Of a stretch of DNA of 64,000 bases, positions 12,834 to 22,640 are shown piece by piece; within the stretch, counting starts at the first letter, position 1; each line of letters opens with the position of its first letter. The position numbers and the translations under genes are program-made. The stretch covers positions 94,409,338 to 94,473,337 of the forward strand of contig NC_086247.1 of the NCBI RefSeq assembly GCF_021018805.1, given 5' to 3'. The DNA is from Prinia subflava. Its lineage: Eukaryota > Chordata > Aves > Passeriformes > Cisticolidae. A model generated the notes under the pieces. The model was not told the DNA's origin and ran no database searches. It was given only the letters and a program-made list of their open reading frames with translations.

Positions 12834-14050
12834 AGGTAACATCATGCTCAATGGCTTCTCTGCTACATTTCAGCCTATACTGTTGTGATTTGGGTTTGGT
12901 TTTTATTCATTAATCTAATATCTTCTGTGACCAAAATAGGAATAGCCTCCTTCAGAGTCTGTTCATAAAAGTAAATTGGTTGATTGCTAAAAATGTGATT
13001 GCCTAGGGGAAATTATGGTTAAATAGTGTTTTTCACAGTCATACCTGTGCTGTTCTGAGACCAGAACTGCTTTTGAGATACTACAGAAGGCAAACTGTCA
13101 TTGCATATTGTTGAGGTAACTGCTGGAAATCCTCTTCAAGTATCAGAAAAATGTATAAAGCATTTCTTCATATGAGAAAATTCAATCAAACCTAAGAAGT
13201 CAAAATCAGCAATGTTTCACAGTGTTGAACCAGACAGAGCAGCCTAGTCCTCACTGGTGCTATTTTTGAAAATTTCCCACTTCTTGTTACCATTCCTTTA
13301 GTCTCATCAGTTAAAGTTCCACCTTTAGTTCTTGCAAAAGTGGGAAGTTTTCTTTATTTCTTGCTTGAAAATGTCTTTATTTCCCTTCTTAAAATGATAA
13401 CTTATGGGTAGAAGAGACCAAGTAGGATAGAGCAAATCAAGAAAAAAAAGAAGATGATCCAAAAAACCTTCCAAAATCTTACTAGGAGTGATCTGGGAAG
13501 GCAGCCTGAACCTTGTACCATGTGGTTTTTTTACCAAACTGCAACTTTGAGGAATTCGAATTTTATATCACACAACCTCTGGGCAGGACAGTTGCCATTG
13601 CAGTGTAACCAATACATTTCTGCAGTGCTCTGTATCACGTGCCACAGCTCTGTGTTCATCTCTCTGCTCTGCCATTTACTCTTTGGCAGCAGTTTCTGAT
13701 TTGGTGCTCTGAGTGTTTATGCAGATGCAGGAACCAGAAAATTTTGATAGTGTACATACAGACATTTCCCACATACTCAGTAACAGTAGTACTGTCATCA
13801 TGCTGCAAATGTGAAGTTTTTCAAAACTATTATTATCTCATATCATGTTTCATCTATCATAATATTATAATGCAAGTGGATTTTTTCAGAAATGTACAGT
13901 TACAAAAATAAAGATTTGAATAACTTTCATGTGGGAGTGCACAGGGAAGTGCCTTCCTTTCCCAAAGGAATTTTACAGCAAATACTGCAAAATTCATTAA
14001 CAGAAGTCAGAATATCCATGTTTATTCAATACTGCTGTGCATACAACAAG
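12834..14050. other. Noncoding stretch between CR1 and the solo LTR, no gene seen
   Basis: AT-rich, with no recognisable repeat or gene. Short open frames in 13.3-14.1 kb overlap in different frames on both strands, and none resembles a known protein. Confidence 0.6.
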
Positions 14051-14055
14051 TCTGG
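14051..14055. repeat. Left target-site duplication of the solo LTR (TCTGG)
   Basis: It is identical to the five bases immediately after the LTR at 14810-14814. The perfect match suggests a geologically recent insertion. Confidence 0.85.
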
Positions 14056-14809
14056 TGTCTTGGTTTGGAAAGACAGTTATCTGTCAGGGAAAACTGGAGT
14101 TTCCCTTGGAATGGAGAATGTAAAACTCCCTCCCTCCAAATTATTACAAAGTTACATTTAGGAGCTTTCAGGCAAAAATATGAGAATAGGATTAACAGTT
14201 CTTTACTAGTAATATTAAAAATGCAAATGCAGTAATACAAAAAAAACCAAGCAAACAAAAAAAAAGTCCTAGAAAACCCTGACGGAGTCAGGAATATGAC
14301 CTGACACGCTGTCGGCCAGGGTGTTGGAAGCAATCCAAATAAATCCTCCTGGAGAGACAGATGTGGTTCTGTTGGAGCAGAGATAATGACAGATGTAGTT
14401 CTGTTGGAGTAGAGATGATCCTGCAGTGGCAGTGAGATGAGTCAGGTCTTCCTCTGAGAATCCAGTGGAAAAGAGGATGCTCTGCTGTTCTGAATTTCAG
14501 GTTTTATCCATGTAGGAATGCTTGGCTCCTCCCACTGGGTGGAGCATCTCACAATGGAATGATTTAATTTTATCAGTCACTGGTGAGCCTTAACAGCTCA
14601 TTAACAGCAGATATCCCCCTGGAGGGAGGATGGGACATGGAAAAGATAAGGAATATTGCTCCCCTGATTTTAACAGCTGGCCCATTAACAGAAGGCACCC
14701 GCCCCCCGCCACCCTGGAGTTACAAGAGATAAAGGAAAAAAAATCTCCTCAACAGGTTTCAACAGATGAACTAGAGTACACTTTTTTTTTTGTTACATAA
14801 CCCAACACA
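14056..14809 (-). mobile_element. Solo LTR of an endogenous retrovirus (songbird ERVL-like family)
   Basis: This 754-bp element begins TGTCTTGG and ends AACACA, with the TG...CA ends expected of an LTR. It is flanked by an identical 5-bp direct repeat, TCTGG, at 14051-14055 and 14810-14814, which marks both insertion boundaries. There is no internal gag/pol sequence between two LTRs, so it is a solo LTR left by recombination. It resembles an abundant passerine LTR family as I remember it. The minus-strand orientation is inferred from a TATA-like TGGATAAAAC at 14501-14510 and a variant poly(A) signal AGTAAA at 14202-14207, followed by a U5-like stretch. The 5-bp duplication fits ERVL-type integration. 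The family name needs a repeat-library check. Confidence 0.88.
14356..14419. repeat. 32-bp tandem duplication inside the LTR
   Basis: Units 14356-14387 and 14388-14419 differ at only a few positions; each contains GACAGATGT, GTTCTGTTGGAG and AGAGAT. In the LTR's own orientation it lies downstream of the TATA-like box, so it is more likely a transcribed or R-region duplication than a U3 enhancer repeat. Confidence 0.8.
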
Positions 14810-14814
14810 TCTGG
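14810..14814. repeat. Right target-site duplication of the solo LTR (TCTGG)
   Basis: Direct repeat of 14051-14055, abutting the CA end of the LTR. Confidence 0.85.
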
Positions 14815-17731
14815 TTACCCAGAGATGTTGTCTTTTTGGAAAGAGGAAGGAACTCATGGGTCAAAATTTTTCTTGTTCATTCCGTTGTCAAATCTAACTT
14901 TACTCATGGGGTGGATAAAATTTAAGAAGATATAAGGGAGATGGAAAGAGAAGTGGTCAAAAAAAAATCCTCTAGAAGAATATTTCATTTAAGGGAATGT
15001 GAGTGTTGGCAGTGTTATGCCCTGGAAGGGGCTGTGATCCCACAATCATAGCCGTAGAAACCCTCTCCTGCCCACTGCGTGTTGTTTCTGCAGGGTGACT
15101 GGCAGTGTAAAAAAGTGTCTTCTTTTATTTTTCTGTTGTACAGCAGCAAATCTGTGACTAAATATTGTTTAAGTGCAGTAGTGCAAATGATAATTTTGCT
15201 GAACTGATAGTTTGGGTATTCTTAGAGGTTGAAGAATATATTTATCCTACAATTTTTGACACTAACAATACAAACTTATACAATAATACATGTTTTGTCC
15301 GCACCAAAAAAAAAAACAAAACAACCACCAGTGAGGTAATAAAGCACTATCTGTGTTTTTTACAAGAAAGATAAAGAGAGAGGAAAAGCAGAACTGTTGC
15401 ATCCTGACACAAGCTGACATTGAGAGAGAAACAAAACAAGCTTTTGAACCTAATCCTAATGCAGCCATGGCATACCAGGTAGCCATATTAGCATGTCATT
15501 ACAGTCAGGAAAATAAGCCCTGGAGAAATAACATGGCAGAGCTGACCTCAGGATTAAGATAGTATCTCTGAACAGTGTTAATTTGTGTATATGTTCTAAT
15601 GAAAAGGGTATACCTAATGAAATAAAATGTGCATTTGGAAGACAAAGGACTCAGGAGGAAGAAACCTGTGTAGGATTCTTCTTTTTGGGGTTAAAAATTT
15701 GTTCATCCACTAAAATAATTAACATGGTGCTTGAAAAATAAAATTAAAGTAGGTAGATGCATCAAATTTTTTTTGTCTTGCTGCCTTTTTTTTTTTTCAA
15801 ATATTCTTCCAAACAGGTGGTATCTCTTGTGGCAGAATCTGGCATAATTTTGTAATGTTTTTCTGTTTTTCTCTTCCTTTGGGTGAGGAAAAGAAACCCA
15901 TTGCTAATCTGTAGCAGATCAGACACTCTCACATATTGTCTGTCCTTTCGTTAACGTTGCTCTGTCATGCTGGGCCATAGCACTGTGTGGTAAGAAAGAC
16001 ATACATTAGGAGAGAAGAACACATATTTGAAGAAGAAATATTTGAGTTTTTCCATTTCTGGCCTCAATTGCATTACTGCATGTCTTCTAAGTCCAGAGAA
16101 CACTGTACTTGCATGAGTGTTAAGGGTCATATTCCCTGCTTATTTGGAAACATCATTACCTTGTGCAAAAATCCCCAGAGCATTACCCCAAAGCACCATG
16201 AATGTCACAGTATAGCTAGAAAAAAGGCACAGCCTGCATGAACCTCTGCTTCACCCCTGACCAACTGTCTTTCAGGTGTTTGTTTGATGTTGCTCCATGT
16301 GGAAAAGAAAAGAAACACAGGGAAACACAGCCTCAGTGTGAAGAGCACTGCATAAATGGAGTACCTCTGAAGTTGCCATGCTCTTAGTGGCTCAATTCCT
16401 GTTTTGTGGTTTTTCTGCTTAGCTGTGTGCCATGGGAGCTAAAAGACACAGGTTAATCATGTTGTAAAAGGAAAAGAGTGCAGTGCTTAAACATCTGGGT
16501 TTTTTCTTACCCAAATAAAGATTTTGTATATTCCTATGCCTTACTAATGGATTGGAAACTGTGCTTCATAATGTGTATATTCCTTAACTGTTGATTAACA
16601 GAAGCAACTAGCTGTGCTTTACATGTAAAGTGTAAATCTTTGGGAATTCAATAATGATGAAGCACTAATTCAATCCCTTTCTTTTTCTGGTCCAATTTAA
16701 TGAAAGGCCAAAACTCTTTGACTCCTATATGACTTCAGATGGACAGGAAGGTTTTCCCTGCAGAGCTCCAGGACTGTTACCTTCCTTCTCCTCATTTCTA
16801 TTACTTAAATGTAAAAGTAGTAAATAAATAAGTGCTCCAGTGACTTAAGATTTATATCCTTGTTTCTGTTGTCCTAGAAAGTTTTAAGTGACATTTATGG
16901 TTAGTCTGTCACTCTATACAGGTAAAAAGGACTCAACAGTGCAATTTTCAACAGAACTCCATCTGAAATATATCTCAGCTTGTAACACAAAAGTTTGCTG
17001 GATTGGGCAGGTTCTTCATATCCAACTTTAATAACTGCATGTTCTAACACTGCATGTATTCATCCAGTATTCATCAGCCATAGGATTCTTCTGCAAGGTT
17101 TGGAGTTCGAATACCAAAGGCTGACATAGTTTTTCAAATAAAACAATTACAGAAAGGGTAAAGAAGAGAAACATTAGAATGAAAATATGTTTCTGACTTT
17201 ATCCCTCTGAGAATGTAATGAGCTGAAGTACTCGGCAGCTACAGAGAAATCTACATTTTAAAGTCTTTATAATTTTTTTCCTTTCACCAGCAGAAAAGAA
17301 CAGACGGATGAGAGATAAAAACCAAGATGTCTGTATAAGGGTTAAATGATGAAATGTTTTCCCTCAAATAATTTCATGCAAGACATTTACTGAATATGTT
17401 CATAGGAGATTTTTAAATTAAATATATCTTTGATTCAGTTCTTAATTTTCTACAAAGATGTTTACAGCACCTTCAGGAAGATAATTACTTAACCTACCCT
17501 GAAATTAGCCTTTGATGAAACTTGCATCTTTTTTGAAATGAAAACAGACCACTGTGAAAAAAAAAACAACCAGCTCTAATAAAGGTAAATGTAAGAAACA
17601 CATTGAGATAAAGAAAAGGAGGAAGTTGTGCTGTATCCAATCGCGTGCTAGTTCATTAGTTATTTGTATTCATGTTAAGCATGTATAATAAGGTTGAGGC
17701 TTCTTCCCTTTGTGGTGTCTCCTGTCTGCAG
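14815..17731. other. Noncoding stretch, no gene seen
   Basis: AT-rich with small homopolymer runs (A-rich near 15306-15322, T-rich near 15787-15798). Open frames of about 60-85 codons overlap on opposite strands and are not recognisable. No mobile element identified. Confidence 0.6.
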
Positions 17732-17947
17732 GTTTCCACCAAGTTTAGCTGGCTTTTTCCTGCTGCATCATGTCCTTGCAGTGATTGGCAGAGAGGTGCT
17801 GCTTGTTTGGTGAACTGAAAGAACATCCAGTCCAAGAAGAGTGCCAGAAGCTCAAGTTGTCTCTGTACCTGCTGAACAGCTGGAAAGAGTGTGATATGAG
17901 GAGAATGGAGGAACTGGCTTATTATATGTGCTTACAAAAATGTGAAG
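17732..17947 (+). other. Exon-like segment with splice-site consensus at both ends
   Basis: A pyrimidine-rich tract ending CCTGTCTGCAG (17721-17731) makes a good 3' splice acceptor. The segment ends AAG, followed by GTAAGG at 17948-17953, a strong 5' donor. Alternative acceptors are the AGs at 17780-17781 and 17790-17791. From the last of these one frame stays open for about 52 codons to the donor (leucine, lysine and glutamate rich, with several cysteines), but the frame is closed by a stop just upstream. It could be an exon of a noncoding RNA, a terminal part of an unrecognised coding exon, or chance. No similarity was recognised. Confidence 0.25.
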
Positions 17948-19186
17948 GTAAGGATAGCTGAACAGTTCTGATAAATCAGAACCATTGTGCCTGCATCAGA
18001 ACAGGTGTTCCCACTTGGAATAAGCACGTATAAGTCTGTTAGATAAGTAGCCACTCCATTTGAGTGAGAAAAATTGATTATTGTGGTTCAGTGAGAGGAT
18101 GCCAGAGCACAAATCAAACACAGCAGATAGCTGGAGCCATAGCTAGCAAAATTGAGAAAAAGAGAAGTAAAGGCAATTGCAGAATAAAAGTGGTGTGCTT
18201 ATAAGCGTAGCTGTTTCTTCTAGAGTGGTGTTCATAAGACACTGCAAGTGGCACTGCTGGACACACCTGAAAACTCAGTAGGAAATTAAAAGGCAATTAA
18301 GTGTGTGTTAACTTGTGAAGCACATCATGTGGGTCTTTATGTATCTCAGTGTTCATGTTCTGTACTGTTATGCTGGGCAATTGTTTTGTTCTGTCAGTTG
18401 TGCTCTCCAGACATTTAGCTGTAACCTAGCAGGGATTGAAGAGGAAATAACATTCAAATTTTCACACCGGCAACAGCTGATTTGGTTAGGCAGTACACTA
18501 AATATAGTAATTTGCTATGTAGCCAACAACAGTGATAGCACATCAAAAAGAGATTCAGTGACATAGCAGGGATCCCTAATGTGCTAGGAATGATGAATGG
18601 GCTGTTCATGCACCTCACAGAATGATGCTGCTTTTCAAAATGGAAAGCGGCGTGTGTGACCATCAATATCTTACATTGAATTATTGGCTTCTGTCACGAT
18701 GCCTGTATTTTAGCCAACTCACGTGGTGGAAAATTATTTTATTCTAGTGACATTTCTGATAAAAGAGGCATCAATAAATACTTTCCCTGAGAAATGTGTT
18801 CTAGATGTTTACAAGTAATAGCAGCAGTCCTTTGAAGAGCCATCCATGACTCATAATAAGTAAATACAACCAGTATTAAGCAAAGATTGAAACATTAATA
18901 TCTTGTGTTTAGTGGGTCTCTTTTTCAATATGAGCATTCTCTATGCCTAACAGGATGGATGGCTGTTGTACCAGTGTAGAGTGCTGCCTGACTCAATGCT
19001 AGTGATGCCTCCTGTGCCTTCATTATTAGCAGGAATAAAGTGCCTCCAGTTGAACAAGGTGATGTGCTAAAACACAACCACGCTTGCCCTTCATCCCAGG
19101 TTGCCAAGAGGATTTTGGCATCACTGCTGGCATAACTCAGCCTGTGTGGATTGTACTGAAACACCGTCTGACAGGACAGCAGCAAT
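17948..19186. other. Noncoding stretch, no gene seen
   Basis: No repeats or recognisable genes. Small open frames occur on both strands without domain-like features. Confidence 0.55.
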
Positions 19187-19274
19187 GTATATGATGAGGA
19201 GCATTCTTAATTTCCTCATTGGCTTATGGAGAGCAAACCAGTAAATGGGGTTAAGAATGTTCCTCATCATATAC
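19187..19274 (+). ncRNA. Long near-perfect hairpin (candidate miRNA-like precursor or palindromic MITE)
   Basis: The 24-base arm 19187-19210 is the reverse complement of 19251-19274 except at one position (G19201 opposite T19260). After a three-base bulge (19211-19213), a further seven pairs form between 19214-19220 and 19244-19250, including U19216 opposite G19248, leaving a terminal loop of 23 bases (19221-19243). Both non-Watson-Crick positions are G.U wobble pairs in plus-strand RNA but C.A or A.C mismatches in minus-strand RNA, so a plus-strand transcript is favoured. Outside the stem, GACA at 19175-19178 can pair with TGTC at 19275-19278 across a bulge. The size fits a microRNA precursor, but no known family was recognised. 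A short terminal-inverted-repeat transposon with TA ends is the main alternative. Confidence 0.35.
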
Positions 19275-22240
19275 TGTCAAGTGCTATATAATGCCTTAAA
19301 TGCTTTCCAAAGTTAATTACACTGAATCCACTTACTCAACCATATAAAATGTAGCTTGAAGGTCTCATACAGCAAACCACATGGGCATTCACCATGATGC
19401 CATCATTTATCTACAGATATCTATTCATATCTTATGAAAGAAAGATGATTTGGTTGAACTCAAAGCATATAGGGCAGCAGTATGGGATGAAATTTTTCTA
19501 GAGGCAGTGTCAACTCCTTATTCAGCTATACCTCATTATTGGCTTACAGTACATGTTTTTTTCAGAATAATTGCATGATGGTATTTTCATCTGCTGTTCT
19601 GCAGTGGTTTTGAACCATCTGCATAGGGGACAATTCCTCCTACTCCTGTCTCCTTTTGTGTTGCCCTAATAGATGCTCTCCAACAAACCCTAAGAACCTT
19701 TCAAATCAATCCTTAGCACTGGGTCTTTCCACATGACTGCTATTGAGGACAGCAGTCCTCAACAATTTTTGGTGTGGTATTATGTCATCTCCTGTCTCTT
19801 CTTCACTTTCGGTACTCTTAGCTTAACTCCAGGTCACAGGATTTCCTGAAACCTGTGACTTTCCCAAACAGTTGATATCCCTACCATCTGCCTGTAATTG
19901 CACATAAAAAAGCTGTAAGTCATATATAACAGGCAACTGAAGAAAGTAAACTTTTCTGCTCTCCAGAAGACAAAAGCATCTATAAAATGCTATAGAATAC
20001 AGTTGGCATTGGAGCACAGATTCAATTTAACAAACCTTATTTTGAATTAATTGGTACTTGAACACTAGGACTGAAATCACTGCATTAGCTGTTAAAATAT
20101 TTGAAATATAAATGAACTTTTGCATGTTAGAACACCAAATATCTCACACTGCAAAGCACCTACTGCATCTACTGCAAAGCATCTACTGAGGCCTGTGAAG
20201 GTCACATAGCTTTCACTTGGGTTTTAGTGTTAATTTTGAAGGTTAAAAGATAAATAACACTTTTTTATTAGTGAAATACGTCCATTTCATAAAGCTGAAA
20301 TGGGACTCAAAGTGTTTGAATATTTGGGGATTTTTAATTTCACTGTAAATAGTTTGGCAAGCTGTATTCTAGATCCACAACCACCACAGTCAATAGCAAG
20401 AGACAAGGTATCCATCAGCACAGCAGGGATTGAGCAATTTAACACAGCACATTTCCTCCTTTTTAAAAAAATTCCACTTTCACAAGTACCAGTCAAACAG
20501 TGAATTAAACACTTCTTAAAGTACTTCTCTAAGTGTACTACCAGTAATTCTGGGTCATATGTTTCTGGGTTTCTACTATTCCATGAACACTGCTTTATTA
20601 CATCTTCAATAAAACTTCAAGTTTTCCATCCAAATTCTGTACTGAAAACCTCCTTTCTAGAACAGAGATTCTAGAAAAACACAGTGGCAGTAAAGTGCAG
20701 ACCTACCTGGTCACACATTCTCTAATAGCAGCAAAAGCTTACACCTACCAGCCTTCATTGCACCGGACATAAAGGATTAGTCTAGAGATTTCTAAAAACT
20801 AGTGACTTCGGGTATTTCTGTCCTTTCAGCCTGAAACAGATTTTATTCTTTCCTCTTTCACCCTTGTCATTATCAGTTCACTTTTTCCATCTTTAAAAAT
20901 AACACAGCTTCAGACATTATATTCCTCATTAACTAGTGTTTTTGAACCTGTTTTCCAATGTTATTATTAAAAAAAAAAAAAAATTCAACAGAATGAAAAA
21001 AACCTCTCTGCATTCTTAGAAATCAGAAAATTCTCTCAGGAGAGAAGGAAATTCATCTTCAGCCTTCAGCACACTGAGGATGTCTGTTATCACTGAGAGG
21101 CAGACTGACTAGGGCAGTCTTGTGGGCTGAACAGGGGCTGTTGGCTAAAACCACGACACTGAATCCAAATATTGGAAAAGGAACTCAGGTTCATCCTGAG
21201 ACATCTGAAAGCAGTTGTATCTTCTCTCTGGTGCTGTCCTGACTTGCTCTTGGGGTGTTCGGTTTACCCTAAATCTCTCTGCGATTTGGGAACTTCTATT
21301 GACAAATAACAGAGGCAATACCAGGAGTTTCATGAGGACAATTGTAGAACAGGCAGCAAAGGCATGAAACAACCAGTGCCTGTCTGCCACCAGGTGAAAA
21401 TTGAATCATATTTAGAATTATCAGGAATATATATTGCATTTTACCCCATCAAATTATTAAAAAAGATAAAAAATAGGATTTTTAAAAATGTGGATCTGAA
21501 GCTAGTTTAGCAAAAGAAAACCTTAACCCATTATGCAAGAAGAATGCTGTTCTTTTTTTACTACATATTGCTTTTGTCAGTACTAAGTGCTAGGAATAGG
21601 TCCATGTTGAGGGCCCCAGTGGACATGCGTAGTAATCACTTCTCTAAATTAACTTCTGATGAAGGACTCAACTCAGTGAAAGCTCGAGCAATACTGCAAA
21701 TCCATTTCCAAACATATTTTACATATACTCTTGTTTGTTTCCCCTGAATTACAGCAAGGATTGCAGTTCATCAACTGAAAAAATCAAGAGGAGTCAGGAA
21801 AGAGGGACTGTGACAAAAGCAGAGCTGATGCAACTCAGAGTAAAATTCCAACACCCTAAGAATTAGGTGCCTGACTGTCATACTGGACCATGGTTGCTTA
21901 TGCTGTCCACAACTACCTCAGCATTACTTTGTGCTTCACATCCCATTACTTTGCCTACATCAACCTATTAGATTCTTGTTGTACAGTTAGATGGTAAAAT
22001 CTTTGAGAAAACTGTGTTTTTCTTCCTTGAGAGTGTTTGGAAGAGTGGACAGGAAATACAGGACCAGGGTGTCCAAACCTAATGCATTCTTCAAATCCTT
22101 TGTTTTATTAAAATATCTTTGTGGGCTTCAAGGGTGTTACATGTACCTGTGTCTTCTTCTCTTTACCTAAACAATGCCTGTCCATACCCAAACATTTGCA
22201 AGGCCAAATTTCAGAATTACGAGGCTGAAGTAACTGTAAT
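19275..22240. other. Noncoding stretch, no gene seen
   Basis: AT-rich. Holds a 23-bp tandem duplication (listed separately) and a 15-base A run at 20969-20983. Open frames of 60-80 codons were not recognisable. Confidence 0.6.
20148..20191. repeat. 23-bp tandem duplication (about 1.9 copies)
   Basis: The unit 20148-20170 (ACTGCAAAGCACCTACTG...) is followed at 20171-20191 by a second copy beginning ACTGCAAAGCATCTACTG. It is local and noncoding. Confidence 0.75.
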
Positions 22241-22640
22241 AAGATTTGGAAAATGAACAAATTTCCTCATTTCTTTTATTATTTGCCTTCTGCAGGGCTC
22301 ATATTTTGCAAGCTCATTTCCATAATAAATTTGCAAAGCTGCTACAAATGAAACAATGCAGAAATTCCCCTGTGTTTTTGCTTTACTTCCATAACAGAGG
22401 CTACTAAAGGAGTGTCAATTATTGCAAAATTTATGATTCATATCATAAGTGTTGGCAATAGATCAGCTCTCCTCTTTCATCTGAAATGCAATACACCATT
22501 ATTATTTCCATGTATTTACATTGCCCCTTCCATATCTTTTATTTAACTGAATGAGTCATAATTGTCTTCTTTCAATTATGCTGAAATAAAATTTGCACTG
22601 ATAGCACTGGTGGGTGCATTTGACAATGCTGCCCCCCACA
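22241..22640. promoter_or_regulatory. Candidate conserved noncoding element
   Basis: An unbroken non-repetitive stretch with dense short AT-core words of the kind bound by homeodomain and POU factors (TTTGCAAAG, ATTTGCAAAGC, ATTATT, TTCAATTATG, AATTATTGCAAAA) and no homopolymer decay. This texture is typical of vertebrate regulatory conserved elements, but conservation cannot be assessed from one genome. Confidence 0.22.

Noticed and set aside
21140..21166. Phrase GGCTAAAACCACGACA resembling the 3' end of an avian LTR
   Set aside because: Neither flank continues as LTR sequence in either orientation; a 16-bp likeness is too short.
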